64,000 bases of DNA from Roseibium litorale (GTDB taxonomy: Bacteria > Pseudomonadota > Alphaproteobacteria > Rhizobiales > Stappiaceae). The stretch covers positions 50,397 through 114,396 of the forward strand of contig NZ_JACYXI010000015.1 in NCBI RefSeq assembly GCF_014842915.1. The letters run 5' to 3'. Shown here piece after piece: positions 39,418 through 50,094 of the stretch (its first letter is position 1; each line of letters opens with the position of its first letter). Below the pieces are notes generated by a model. That model had not been told where the DNA came from. It searched no databases and was given only the letters and a program-made list of their open reading frames with translations. The position numbers were made by a program, and so were the translations under genes.

Positions 39418-40071
39418 ATGGCCGATGAGGAAAGTCTCGCCCAGATCGCGTACCGCCGTCTGGAGGAGGACATTGTCACCCTGAAACTGAAGCCCGGTGA
39501 AGCGATCACCGAGGCGCGGCTGACGGCGGAACTTGGCATGGGCCGGACTCCGATCCGGGAAGCTATCCAAAGGTTGAGCTGGGAGGGGCTTCTGACAATC
39601 CGCCCGCGGCTCGGGATGGTCATTGCCGATATCAACCCGGGCGACTTTACCCGGGTGATGGAGGCCCGGCATGCTCTGGAGGTGCTTCTCGCAGGTTCCG
39701 CTGCCCGGCTGGCCAGCAAAGAGGAGCGCAGGGAGCTACAGGACTGCGCAGGCAAGATGCGGGATGCCGCGGGCGATGGCGATGTCATTGCCTTCCTGCG
39801 GCTGGACAAGGAATTCGACGAGATCGTTGCCAAGGCTGCCTGCAACCCTTTTGCGGCAAAGGCCGTCGCTCCGCTGCAAACCCTCAGCCGCCGCTATTGG
39901 TTCCGCTATCTCGGCGATACGGATCTCGAGGCGTCGGCACGGGGGCATCTTGAGCTGATGATGGCCATCGAGGCTGGCCAGGAGCGCGAGGCGACGGTCA
40001 AGGCCGAAGGCCTGATGCAGCATTTCCGCCGTCAGGCCGTCAGGCTTATTGCCGAGGTGGAGTGGGTCTGA
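39418..40071 (+). CDS. GntR-family regulator, FCD subfamily
   Basis: This 217-residue cytoplasmic regulator has a winged helix-turn-helix at about residues 10-70 (A-E-L-G-M-G-R-T-P-I-R-E-A-I-Q-R-L). A helical FCD effector-binding domain lies at about 78-205. The ATG at 39418 follows AGGGAG by 6 bp; an upstream TTG at 39412 is less likely. It is divergent from the hydroxyproline oxidoreductase-epimerase pair and probably represses it, as HypR does in Sinorhizobium. The ligand is inferred from context. Confidence 0.88.
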   Translation: MADEESLAQIAYRRLEEDIVTLKLKPGEAITEARLTAELGMGRTPIREAIQRLSWEGLLTIRPRLGMVIADINPGDFTRVMEARHALEVLLAGSAARLASKEERRELQDCAGKMRDAAGDGDVIAFLRLDKEFDEIVAKAACNPFAAKAVAPLQTLSRRYWFRYLGDTDLEASARGHLELMMAIEAGQEREATVKAEGLMQHFRRQAVRLIAEVEWV

Positions 40072-40081
40072 TCAGACCTGC

Positions 40082-41125
<1,044 letters not shown>

Positions 41126-41168
41126 TGGGGTGTCTCCTGAGGCCTGAAGGCACAAGGGCTGATAGGGA

Positions 41169-41519
41169 TCAGCCGCAGCAGGGCGAACCGGCGTTGCCCT
41201 GAAGCATCGAGAAAAGCGGCGCGCAAAGCTCCGGCTTGCCGCCGCAGCAATCATTCAGCAGATAGGTGATAAGGCTTTGAATGGCGGCCATATCCGCCTG
41301 ATAGACGATTGAGCGCCCATCCCGGCGGGCGTGCACAAGGCCGGACCGGGACAGGACACTCAGATGGGTCGACAGGGTATTGGCTCTCACATCCAGCGCA
41401 TCTGAAATGGCGCCCGCGGCCATGCCTTCCTGTCCGGCCTTCACCAGCAGGCGAAAGACGTCGAGGCGGGTTTCCTGACCGAGGGCTGCAAAGGCCGTGA
41501 GGGAATTTTGTTTTTCCAT
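41169..41519 (-). CDS. arsR: ArsR-family arsenic-responsive repressor
   Basis: This 116-residue winged-helix repressor has its recognition region at about residues 45-66 ([12 protein letters not shown]). Cysteines are clustered at the C-terminus: C91-C92, C99 and C114-C115. This C-terminal Cys placement suits metalloid binding and differs from the E. coli ArsR site in the DNA-binding helix. It is the first gene of the arsR-acr3 operon, and an inverted repeat that may be its operator abuts the start codon. Confidence 0.9.
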   Translation of the reverse strand: MEKQNSLTAFAALGQETRLDVFRLLVKAGQEGMAAGAISDALDVRANTLSTHLSVLSRSGLVHARRDGRSIVYQADMAAIQSLITYLLNDCCGGKPELCAPLFSMLQGNAGSPCCG

Positions 41520-41521
41520 TA

Positions 41522-41537
41522 TTCGAGAATACTCGAA
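41522..41537. promoter_or_regulatory. Inverted repeat before arsR, candidate operator
   Basis: TTCGAG-AATA-CTCGAA is a perfect 6-bp inverted repeat with a 4-bp spacer, ending 3 bp before the arsR start codon. The position fits autorepression by ArsR. Confidence 0.55.
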
Positions 41538-41659
41538 ATATGGAATTGTACAAGTACCAAACTAAACTGCGACAGGCGGTGATTTAGTAATTTGCGATTT
41601 GCACACAAACTCAGAATAGCGCCAGATTACCAGACAGTAAGAATCGGACGATCGATACG

Positions 41660-42550
41660 ATGGCGCAGTTAACAATTACTGATATGGCGCTGATTAACAA
41701 CATCTTCGGGATGTACAGCGGGTACGTGCTGGACCTTAACTCCAAGGCACGGTTTGCAGATTTTTTTCGTCGAGATCTCAGCATTGATATCTATCACGAC
41801 AGGTACGCGATAAATGGAAACTCTATGGGGAAGCGCTTTCGTGCTTTCCTTGAAATTGCCCCAAATCCTGAGGTGCATCGGGCTCTCACTGCCCTATGGG
41901 AGTATAGAGAAACTATCATGCTCGACCGTGGTGAGGTCGAGACGGTGAGCAATGCACGGCAGCGACTAAACGGCCTATTAGCCAAGCTTGGGGGAAAAGA
42001 GCTACCGCCGGATCCAAACTTCGCTCAAACACAAACGCCAGACTCAAAGGTGCCTCCGGACGGCATACTATCAGCACTGGAGCAGGAGTTTCTAGCAATC
42101 ACCACGATGGATGAGGTTCCTCAGCATAGGGGCTATGCCTTCGAACGTTTTTTGAAGCGCTGGTGTGATGTGTGGGGTTTGGACGCGAATGCTTCTTTTC
42201 GTACAGTAGGTGAGCAGATTGATGGCTCGTTTCAGCATGATGGAAGTACTTATCTTGTTGAAGCGAAATGGCATACTCGCCCTGTTGATGCCGGACTACT
42301 GCATAGTTTTCAAGGCAAGCTTCTTGAGCGTCCGGACTGGACCCGAGGACTCTATGTCTCCTATGGAGGTTTCTCGGGTCAGAGTTTTGATGCTTTTACT
42401 GCACGACGCCTAATTATGATGGACGGAACCGATATCTACCATACGCTGAATCGGCGACTCGACATTGGTGAAGTGATACGGAAAAAGGTTCGATATCATT
42501 CGGAGCGGCGACAGCCCTTTGTCAAGGTGACCGAGCTTTTTTCTGCGTAA
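41660..42550 (+). CDS. Probable defence nuclease: AbiJ N-terminal-like domain plus Mrr-like endonuclease domain
   Basis: This 296-residue protein has an N-terminal domain (about 1-110) with the pattern G-Y-V-L-D at 21-25, F-F at 35-36, I-D-I-Y at 42-45 and S-M-G-K-R-F-R-A-F at 55-63. This resembles AbiJ N-terminal domains found on antiphage effectors. The C-terminal domain has the PD-(D/E)xK core: E162, D188 in G-E-Q-I-D-G-S, and E201-A-K203 in Y-L-V-E-A-K-W. It is therefore likely a nuclease acting in phage or foreign-DNA defence. The gene is visibly AT-richer than its neighbours (23 G/C of 60 at 41761-41820), suggesting transfer. No methyltransferase partner is nearby. Confidence 0.75.
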   Translation: MAQLTITDMALINNIFGMYSGYVLDLNSKARFADFFRRDLSIDIYHDRYAINGNSMGKRFRAFLEIAPNPEVHRALTALWEYRETIMLDRGEVETVSNARQRLNGLLAKLGGKELPPDPNFAQTQTPDSKVPPDGILSALEQEFLAITTMDEVPQHRGYAFERFLKRWCDVWGLDANASFRTVGEQIDGSFQHDGSTYLVEAKWHTRPVDAGLLHSFQGKLLERPDWTRGLYVSYGGFSGQSFDAFTARRLIMMDGTDIYHTLNRRLDIGEVIRKKVRYHSERRQPFVKVTELFSA

Positions 42551-42579
42551 CTAACTGAAATACATTATAAGATACGTGA

Positions 42580-42597
42580 AACATCTTGTGAGATGTT
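42580..42597 (+). terminator. Short hairpin after the nuclease gene
   Basis: AACATCT-TGTG-AGATGTT is a perfect 7-bp stem 30 bp after the stop codon. There is no T-run, so it is a weak terminator at best. Confidence 0.35.
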
Positions 42598-42691
42598 AGG
42601 CGCTATACCTGCTTCTCAAGATGGTTGCATGATCAAAGCCTGAGTGCTTCACATACCATTCTCTTTGTCCCTCGTGCGTCCGTAAAGCCTT

Positions 42692-42809
42692 GCGGGGGAG
42701 ATGTCAGCGATAGCTGACAGAGGGGGGTGATGCTTCCGCATATGCAGAAAAACCGTTGTTCTTCGAGGGGCTTTGCCCCCTCTGACCCCTTCGGGGCCAT
42801 CTCCCCCGC
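42692..42809. repeat. Complex palindromic intergenic element
   Basis: The ends GCGGGGGAGAT (42692-42702) and ATCTCCCCCGC (42799-42809) are perfect 11-bp inverted copies. Inside are TGTCAGC-GATA-GCTGACA (42702-42719), GCATATGC, a GGGGC-TTT-GCCCC hairpin (42767-42779) and CCCC-TTC-GGGG. Such G-rich mosaic elements are common between rhizobial genes. It fills most of the 366 bp between the nuclease gene and the ABC transporter; I see no gene there. Confidence 0.7.
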
Positions 42810-42916
42810 GAGGGGGGAGACGGGAGTTCGCGGACACATTTGTGCAGACATCGTTCGCTACAGATCGCAGCGATCAGTCCTATGAGGCGCGCACATAGGA
42901 AAGGGAACTACCCCTT

Positions 42917-43746
<830 letters not shown>

Positions 43747-43747
<1 letters not shown>

Positions 43748-44583
43748 CAGAAACCTCCCGCGCCGGCAAAGTCGCTCACTGTCGGCAGACGGTCGCCCGT
43801 CGCGTTTTCCGGCAGGGCCGACAACAGGGCCTTGGTGTAGTTGCTCTTGGGGGCTTCGAAGAGGGACAGCACATCGGCTTCCTCCATCTTGCGGCCCTTG
43901 TATTGGACGATGACCCGGTCGGCGGTTTCCGCCACCACGCCCATGTCATGGGTGATCATGATCAGGCCCATGCCGCTGTCCTGCTGCAGCTTCACCAGAA
44001 GATCGAGGATCTGCTTCTGGATCGTCACGTCGAGAGCCGTGGTCGGCTCGTCAGCGATCAGCAGCTTGGGCGAACAGGCAATGGCCATGGCGATCATGAC
44101 ACGCTGGCACTGGCCACCGGACATTTGATGCGGGAAGGCGTTGAGGCGGCGTTCCGGATCGGGCAGGCCGACTGCACGCATCAGTTCGAGCACACGGGCC
44201 TTGCGGTCCGTCTTCGACAGATTGGTGTGAACTTTCAGGGCTTCGCTCAGCTGGAACCCGACTGTGAAGCACGGGTTGAGGCTGGCAATCGGTTCCTGGA
44301 AGATCATGGAGATGTCTTTGCCGATAACCTGGCGGCGCTCTTTGGGGGAGAGCTTGCGCAGGTCGCGGCCTTCGAACTCCATCACATCAGCGGTGATGGT
44401 CGCCGTATCGGGCAGAAGCCCCATGGTGGCGAGCATGGCAACGGACTTGCCGGAGCCGGATTCGCCAACGATGGCGAGCACTTCACCGGCGTCCACGGTG
44501 TAGTCGACGCCGTCCAGCGCCCGGAACGGGCCCTTGGCAGTGTCGAACTCGACCCTGAGATTGCGGATTTCAAGAAGCGGCAT
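43747..44583 (-). CDS. Dipeptide/oligopeptide ABC transporter ATP-binding protein (DppD-like)
   Basis: This 278-residue ATPase has Walker [10 protein letters not shown], signature M-S-G-G-Q-C-Q-R and Walker [13 protein letters not shown]. The signature has Cys in place of the usual Arg or Gln at one position. It starts 4 bp after the permease gene stop and overlaps the next ATPase gene by one base, so the operon is compact. Confidence 0.92.
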
Positions 44584-44587
44584 CGGC

Positions 44588-45514
44588 TCAGCTCCTCTTC
44601 AGCTTCGGGTCAAGCGCATCGCGCAGGCCGTCGCCGACCAGATTGATGGCCAGAACGGTGATGAGGATGGCAAGGCCAGGGAAAGTAACGACCCACCAGG
44701 CGCGGAGAATGAACTCGCGCGCTTCGGCCAGCATGGTGCCCCATTCCGGAGTGGGCGGCTGAGCGCCCATGCCGAGGAAGCCAAGGGCTGCCGCATCCAG
44801 AATCGCGTTGGAGAAGGACAGGGTTGCCTGAACGATCAGCGGGGCCAGGCAGTTCGGCAGGATGGTCTTGACCATCAGGCGCAAATGCCCGGCACCGGCC
44901 ACACGGGCGGCAACCACGTAATCCCGGTTCCGCTCGGCCATGACGGCCGCGCGGGTCAGGCGCACGAAATGGGGCTGTAGCACCAGGGCGATGGCAATCA
45001 TGGCGTTTGTCAGGCCCGGCCCAAGCACGGCCACGAGCACGAGGGCGAGCAGCAGGGACGGGAAGGCCAGGATGATATCCATGACGCGCATGATCAGCGT
45101 ATCGACGACGCCGCCGACATAGCCTGCGATAAGGCCAAGACTAATGCCGCCGGCCAGCGCGATGCTCACCACGATCACGCCGATGAACAGGGAGTACTGC
45201 GCCCCGAAGATAAGGCGGGAGAGGATGTCGCGCCCGACAGCGTCGGTTCCGAGCAGGAATGCCGCCTTGCCGCCTTCCTGCCACGCGGGCGGGGTCAGGA
45301 AGCTGTCACGGTATTGCAGGCTCGGGTCGTGCGGGGCAATCAGCGGTGCGCAGATGGCCACGAGAACCAGAGCCAGGAAGACGATCAGGCCGATGACGGC
45401 GCCTTTGTTCTGGGAAAAATAATACCAGAACTCCGTCAGCATGGCCCGGGTGGCGTTGCGGCTCTCTTTCTCGAGAACTGTTGTGTCGACGCCGTTGGGG
45501 GTGATTTCTGTCAT
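44588..45514 (-). CDS. Dipeptide ABC transporter permease (DppC-like)
   Basis: This 308-residue inner-membrane permease has an N-terminal cytoplasmic helix and about six membrane spans. The A-A-V-M-A-E-R-N-R-D-Y-V-V-A-A-R segment precedes the ATPase-contact loop G-A-G-H-L-R-L-M. An N-terminal OppC-type segment is present. It lies 10 bp after the partner permease gene. Confidence 0.92.
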   Translation of the reverse strand: MTEITPNGVDTTVLEKESRNATRAMLTEFWYYFSQNKGAVIGLIVFLALVLVAICAPLIAPHDPSLQYRDSFLTPPAWQEGGKAAFLLGTDAVGRDILSRLIFGAQYSLFIGVIVVSIALAGGISLGLIAGYVGGVVDTLIMRVMDIILAFPSLLLALVLVAVLGPGLTNAMIAIALVLQPHFVRLTRAAVMAERNRDYVVAARVAGAGHLRLMVKTILPNCLAPLIVQATLSFSNAILDAAALGFLGMGAQPPTPEWGTMLAEAREFILRAWWVVTFPGLAILITVLAINLVGDGLRDALDPKLKRS

Positions 45515-45524
45515 GACTTGGGTC

Positions 45525-46532
45525 TCACCTGTGGCGGATACGCGGGTTCACCAGGCCGTAGAGCAGGTCCACGATCAGGTTGACGAGCATGATGATGGCG
45601 GCGATCAGCAGCAGTCCGCCCTGGACCACGAAGTAGTCGCGGCGGGAAATGCTGTCGACCAGCCACTTGCCGATACCCGGCCAGGAGAAGATCGTTTCGG
45701 TCAGGATGGCGCCCGCAAGAAGCACGCCGACCTGAAGGCCGATGGTGGTGATCACGGGGATAAGAGCGTTGCGCAGCGCGTGAAGCCCGATGACCCGGCG
45801 CGGCGGCAGGCCTTTGGCCCGTGCCGTGCGGACATAATCCTCGCCCAGAACTTCGAGCATGGCCGAGCGCGTCTGGCGGGCAATCACCGCAAGAGGAATG
45901 GTCGCGAGCACAATGGATGGCAGGATCAAGTGGCTGAGCGCGGATGTGAAGGCGCCTTTTTGCCCCGACAGAAGACTGTCGATCAGCATGAAGCCGGTCA
46001 CCTGCGGGAAGAAATACATCAGCGAGATGCGGCCCGAGACCGGGGTCCACTGCAGGATGCCGGAGAAGAGGATGATCAGAAGCAGGCCCCACCAGAAGAT
46101 CGGCATGGAATAGCCGACCAGAGCCGTGCCCATGATCGCCTGGTCAGCAACGGATCCGCGCTTCACGGCGGCGAAGATGCCTGCCGGAATGCCCAGGCAG
46201 ACCGCGATGATGATGGCGCAGAAGGCGAGTTCGGCGGTGGCGGGGAACAGGGTGAGGAATTCGGTCAGAACCGGCTTCTTGGAGGCAAAGGAGACACCCA
46301 GATCTCCGTGAAGCACGTCCCACAGATAGCTGAGGTACTGCTGCCATTGCGGCTTGTCGAAGCCCATGTTGGCCATCAGTTCCGCCTTGCGGGCGGGGTC
46401 GATCCCGCGCTCGCCGGCCAGAAGCTCCAGCGGGTCGCCGGGAAGCAGGCGGATGAAGCTGAACGCAACCAGAGTGACGCCGAAGAACGTCGGGATCAGC
46501 AATCCGAAGCGGCTTAGAAGAAAACGAAGCAT
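45525..46532 (-). CDS. Dipeptide ABC transporter permease (DppB-like)
   Basis: This 335-residue permease has a first helix F-G-L-L-I-P-T-F-F-G-V-T, the conserved R-L-L-P-G-D-P near residue 29 and about six spans. The contact motif D-Y-V-R-T-A-R-A-K-G-L is followed by L-R-N-A-L-I-P-V. It is the second gene of the operon, separated from the binding-protein gene by 97 bp containing a very strong hairpin. Confidence 0.93.
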   Translation of the reverse strand: MLRFLLSRFGLLIPTFFGVTLVAFSFIRLLPGDPLELLAGERGIDPARKAELMANMGFDKPQWQQYLSYLWDVLHGDLGVSFASKKPVLTEFLTLFPATAELAFCAIIIAVCLGIPAGIFAAVKRGSVADQAIMGTALVGYSMPIFWWGLLLIILFSGILQWTPVSGRISLMYFFPQVTGFMLIDSLLSGQKGAFTSALSHLILPSIVLATIPLAVIARQTRSAMLEVLGEDYVRTARAKGLPPRRVIGLHALRNALIPVITTIGLQVGVLLAGAILTETIFSWPGIGKWLVDSISRRDYFVVQGGLLLIAAIIMLVNLIVDLLYGLVNPRIRHR

Positions 46533-46584
46533 ACCGTAGCCCGGGTATGAAGAGGACGCCGCACGGGCGCCTCAGAAACAGACA

Positions 46585-46613
46585 GGGCGCCGGCAGCTCT
46601 ACCGCCGGCGCCC
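46585..46613 (-). terminator. Hairpin between binding-protein and permease genes (mRNA stabiliser or attenuator)
   Basis: GGGCGCCGGC and GCCGGCGCCC form a perfect 10-bp GC stem with a 9-base loop and no T-run. Such hairpins often protect the upstream binding-protein mRNA, giving more binding protein than permease. Confidence 0.6.
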
Positions 46614-46629
46614 GAAGGGTCAGGAAACC

Positions 46630-48234
46630 TTACTCGGCGATGTCAACACCGTCGAACCAGTGGCCACCCAGCGGATCCATGACGTAGCCGGAGACCTTCG
46701 AGGACATCGGCATGAACACCACGGAATGCGCAATGGTTGCCCACGGAGCTTCCTTCTTGAACACGACCTGAGCTTCTTCATAGAGCTTGGTGCGCTCGGC
46801 CTTGTCGGAGACAATCTTGGCCTTCTGGATCAGGTCCTCGAAGTCCTTGTTGCACCATTGTGCACGGTTGGAACCGCCCACGCCGTCGCAGCCGAGAAGA
46901 ACGGCCAGGAAGTTGTCCGGATCACCGTTGTCACCGGTCCAGCCCAGCAGAACAGCACCATCGCGGTCTTCAGCCTTGGAACGGTTGAGGTATTCACCCC
47001 ACTCGTAGGAGACGATTTCCACGTTGACGCCGATCTTGGCGAAGTCAGCCTGGATGATTTCGGCCATGCGGCGGGCGTTCGGGTTATACGGACGCTGCAC
47101 CGGCATTGCCCAGATCTTCATGGAAAGATCCTTGACGCCTGCTTCATCCAGCATCTTCTTGGCAAGGTCCAGGTCGAACGCGTCATCTTCGATGGCGTTG
47201 TTGTAGGACCACATCGTCGGCGGGATCGGGTTCTTCGCTGCCTGGCCGGAGCCCTGGAAGACTGCGTCGAGGATCGCCTGCTTGTTGATGGCGTGGTTCA
47301 GCGCCTTGCGGACTTCGGTCTTGTCGAACGGAGCCTGCTTGGTGTTGTAGGCGAGGTAGCCAACATTCAGGCCCTGCTGTTCCATCATGGACAGATTGCC
47401 GTCTGCCTTGATGTCAGCAATGTCAGCCGGAGCCGGATAAGGCATCACGTGGCATTCGCCTGCCTTCAGCTTTTGCAGGCGGACGGCTGCGTCGGTGGTG
47501 ATTGCGAAGATCAGGTTGTCGATCGGCTGCTTGCCGCCCCAATAGTCTGCAAAAGCCTGATAGCGGATGACCGCATCCTTCTGGTAGCCAACGAAGGAGA
47601 ACGGGCCCGTGCCGACCGGTTCCTGGTTCAGCATTTCCTTCTTGCCTGCAGCTTCAAGCTGAGCTGCATATTCGGCAGAGAAGATCGACGCGAAGTCCAT
47701 CGCCAGGTTGGCGATCATCGGAGCTTCGGGGCGGTTCAGGACGAATTTGACCGTGTTGTCGTCAACCTTGACGATTTCCTTGATCAGGTCCGGCATGGAC
47801 ATGCCGTCGAAGTATTCCCAGGACGCGCCCTGGGTGTATTCGTGCCAGGGATTGTCCTTCTTCAGCTGACGCTCGAAGGAGAAAACAACGTCATCGGCGT
47901 TGAAGTCACGGGTCGGGGTGAAGAAGCCGGTGGTGTGGAACTTGACACCCTTGCGCAGGTGGAAAGTGTACTCCAGCCCGTCTTCGGAAACGTCCCAGCT
48001 CTCAGCCAGGCCCGGCACGACTTCGGTGGTTCCGCGCTTGAACTCGACCAGACGGTTGTAAACCGGCTTGGAAGAAGCGTCGAAGGTAGTGCCTGCGGTG
48101 TAGAGGGCCGGATCGAACCCTTCCGGAGAGCCTTCCGAGCAATAGACCAAGGTTTTGGCAGACGCGCCGGTTGCAGCGACTACGGCAAGGCTGACACCCA
48201 GAAGGGCGGCCTTCAGGGTTTTCTGAATAATCAT
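46630..48234 (-). CDS. Dipeptide-binding periplasmic protein (DppA-like)
   Basis: This 534-residue SBP_bac_5 protein starts at the ATG at 48234, preceded by AAGGGGAGAT. The signal peptide ends G-A-S-A-K and the mature protein begins T-L-V-Y-C-S-E-G-S-P-E-G-F-D-P, very like E. coli DppA. Conserved family blocks include D-V-V-F-S-F-E-R and G-T-G-P-F. It is the first gene of the operon. The open frame continues upstream to 48645 with no start signal and is non-coding. Context suggests a role in peptide uptake, perhaps of hydroxyproline-containing peptides (inference). Confidence 0.93.
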   Translation of the reverse strand: MIIQKTLKAALLGVSLAVVAATGASAKTLVYCSEGSPEGFDPALYTAGTTFDASSKPVYNRLVEFKRGTTEVVPGLAESWDVSEDGLEYTFHLRKGVKFHTTGFFTPTRDFNADDVVFSFERQLKKDNPWHEYTQGASWEYFDGMSMPDLIKEIVKVDDNTVKFVLNRPEAPMIANLAMDFASIFSAEYAAQLEAAGKKEMLNQEPVGTGPFSFVGYQKDAVIRYQAFADYWGGKQPIDNLIFAITTDAAVRLQKLKAGECHVMPYPAPADIADIKADGNLSMMEQQGLNVGYLAYNTKQAPFDKTEVRKALNHAINKQAILDAVFQGSGQAAKNPIPPTMWSYNNAIEDDAFDLDLAKKMLDEAGVKDLSMKIWAMPVQRPYNPNARRMAEIIQADFAKIGVNVEIVSYEWGEYLNRSKAEDRDGAVLLGWTGDNGDPDNFLAVLLGCDGVGGSNRAQWCNKDFEDLIQKAKIVSDKAERTKLYEEAQVVFKKEAPWATIAHSVVFMPMSSKVSGYVMDPLGGHWFDGVDIAE

Positions 48235-48460
48235 CAAATTTATCTCCCCTTGATGAAGGATCCCTGGGCGGCGTCTTGGCGAAAAAGTGGCGCTCTGGTG
48301 CCCGGGACTGGGCCAAACTAAGAGGGTTTTGCCAATAAAATCAACAGCGGAAATATTTCGAAAAATGGCATTAACGGGGAAAATATTCACTAGGTCAGCT
48401 ATGCTGTCGTAATGACGTGCTGGTTCGATGTCGCTCACGGGAAACTTTATCCCGAATAGA

Positions 48461-48474
48461 GTACTGCGCAGTAC
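48461..48474. promoter_or_regulatory. Palindrome GTACTGCGCAGTAC, candidate operator
   Basis: This perfect 14-bp palindrome lies about 230 bp upstream of the dppA-like start, 11 bp from the TGATATATCA palindrome. The binding protein is unknown. Confidence 0.4.
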
Positions 48475-48485
48475 ACGCCTAATGG

Positions 48486-48499
48486 TATGATATATCATA
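48486..48499. promoter_or_regulatory. Palindrome TATGATATATCATA, candidate GntR operator
   Basis: This perfect 14-bp palindrome contains the TGATATATCA core also found beside the GntR/FCD gene at 39358. It suggests shared control of the hydroxyproline genes and this peptide transporter. Confidence 0.45.
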
Positions 48500-48507
48500 T
48501 ATAATTG

Positions 48508-48534
48508 GCCCCACCGGTTGGTCTCCGGCGGGGC
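48508..48534 (-). terminator. Terminator-like hairpin after glpK
   Basis: GCCCCACCGG pairs with CCGGCGGGGC (nine pairs and one internal A-C mismatch), 9 bp after the glpK stop. On the minus strand it is followed by AT-rich sequence but not by a T-run. Confidence 0.5.
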
Positions 48535-48542
48535 AGCCAGGT

Positions 48543-50030
48543 TCAATTCGACCGGGTCCGGCGCACGGCGTCCCGCCAGCCGGCGAGCAATTTGTCGCGA
48601 TCTGCTTGAGCCATTTCCGGGGAAAATCTCCGGTCCAGCAGCCATTTGGCGGAAAATTCGGTTTGTCCTGGCCAGGCTCCCGCGTGGGAACCAGCCAGCC
48701 AGGCGGCGCCGAGCGCGGTGGTTTCAGAGACCTTAGGCCGGTCCACGGGGGCACCCAGAATGTCTGCCAGAAACTGCATGGTCCAGTCGGAGGCCGACAT
48801 GCCGCCATCGACACGCAGAACGGTTTGACCTTGTGCGGACCAGTCTGCCTGCATCGCATCAATCAGATCGCGGGTCTGGTAGCCAACGCTTTCCAGTGCA
48901 GCGCGGGCAAAATCATCCGGGCCGGTAGCGCGGGTCAGGCCGTAGATGGCCGCGCGGGCATCCGCATCCCAATGAGGCGCGCCGAGGCCGACGAAGGCCG
49001 GAACCAGGTAGATCTGTTGCTCGCGGTTCGAGCGCTCCGCCATTGCCTGGGTGTCTGAGGCCGACGTGATGATGCCGAGCCCGTCGCGCAGCCACTGAAC
49101 GGTGGTGCCGGCCGCGAAGATCGATCCCTCCAGCGCATAGGTGGTTTCGCCGTTCAGCCGGTATGCGATTGTCGTCAGCAGCCGGTTTTTGGAAGAAACC
49201 GGTTCCTTGCCCGTGTTGATCAGAGCAAAGCAGCCCGTGCCATAGGTCGACTTGACCATTCCCGGCTCGAAACAGGCCTGGCCCAGCGTTGCTGCCTGCT
49301 GGTCGCCGGCAACGCCAAGGATGGGAATGGGACGCCCAAACAGATCAGCCCTGGTCATCCCGAAATCGTCGGCGCAGTCCTTGACCTCGGGCAGCATGTT
49401 CATGGGAACGCCGATCAGGCCGCACAGTTCTTCGTCCCAGCAATTGTCATGGATGTTGTAGAGCAGGGTGCGCGAGGCATTGGTCGCATCGGTGACGTGC
49501 TTCTCACCCCCCGTCAGGTGCCAGATCAGCCAGGAATCCACTGTACCGAACGCCAGTTCGCCCCGCTCCGCCCGTGCCCGTGCGCCTTCCACATTGTCCA
49601 GGATCCAGGCAACCTTGGTGCCGGAGAAATAGGGGTCAAGGATCAAGCCGGTCTTGGATGTGATCAGAGCCTCTTTGCTAGCAGCCCGGAGTTTGGCGCA
49701 GACATCGGCTGTGCGGCGGTCCTGCCAGACAATCGCGTTATAGACCGGCTTGCCGGTCTTCTTGTCCCAGACAACCGCGGTTTCCCGCTGATTGGTGATG
49801 CCTATTGCTGCAATATCGGCAATTGCCACATGGGCGCGCTCAAGGGCCTCCCGGCAGACCGCGGCCGTTGTGGACCAAAGGTCTTCCGGATCATGCTCAA
49901 CCCAGCCGGAGCGTGGAAAATGCTGCGGGAACTCTTTCTGGCCGACGCTGACCGGCTGAAAATCACTGCCGAATACGATCGCCCTGCTGGACGTTGTGCC
50001 CTGATCGATGGCTAGAATGGCTCCCGCCAT
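48543..50030 (-). CDS. glpK: Glycerol kinase GlpK
   Basis: GlpK phosphorylates glycerol to glycerol-3-phosphate with ATP. The ATG at 50030 has an AGGAGGAAAC site and gives 495 residues, the family norm. FGGY-family motifs are clear: [10 protein letters not shown] near the start, W-Q-D-R-R-T near 100, and [12 protein letters not shown]. It is 64 bp downstream of glpD on the same strand, so both form a glycerol operon. No glycerol facilitator or transporter gene is adjacent. Confidence 0.97.
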   Translation of the reverse strand: MAGAILAIDQGTTSSRAIVFGSDFQPVSVGQKEFPQHFPRSGWVEHDPEDLWSTTAAVCREALERAHVAIADIAAIGITNQRETAVVWDKKTGKPVYNAIVWQDRRTADVCAKLRAASKEALITSKTGLILDPYFSGTKVAWILDNVEGARARAERGELAFGTVDSWLIWHLTGGEKHVTDATNASRTLLYNIHDNCWDEELCGLIGVPMNMLPEVKDCADDFGMTRADLFGRPIPILGVAGDQQAATLGQACFEPGMVKSTYGTGCFALINTGKEPVSSKNRLLTTIAYRLNGETTYALEGSIFAAGTTVQWLRDGLGIITSASDTQAMAERSNREQQIYLVPAFVGLGAPHWDADARAAIYGLTRATGPDDFARAALESVGYQTRDLIDAMQADWSAQGQTVLRVDGGMSASDWTMQFLADILGAPVDRPKVSETTALGAAWLAGSHAGAWPGQTEFSAKWLLDRRFSPEMAQADRDKLLAGWRDAVRRTRSN

Positions 50031-50094
50031 TGTTTCCTCCTGATGTAGCTTCAGCGGCTGGTTTTGCCGGTTTGCCGCGGTTGTTCTTCTTAAT

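Larger units (their letters stand above)
48235..48542. promoter_or_regulatory. Regulatory region of the dipeptide transporter operon
   Basis: This 308-bp gap lies between the glpK stop and dppA-like start. It holds the glpK terminator-like hairpin (48508-48534), the 14-bp palindrome TATGATATATCATA (48486-48499) and a second 14-bp palindrome GTACTGCGCAGTAC (48461-48474). AT-rich sequence near 48345-48400 could contain the minus-strand promoter. No gene is seen in it. Confidence 0.6.

Noticed and set aside
48235..48645. Upstream in-frame extension of the dppA-like gene
   Set aside because: It would overlap glpK and place a good signal peptide in the middle of a protein. The ATG at 48234 has a strong ribosome site.
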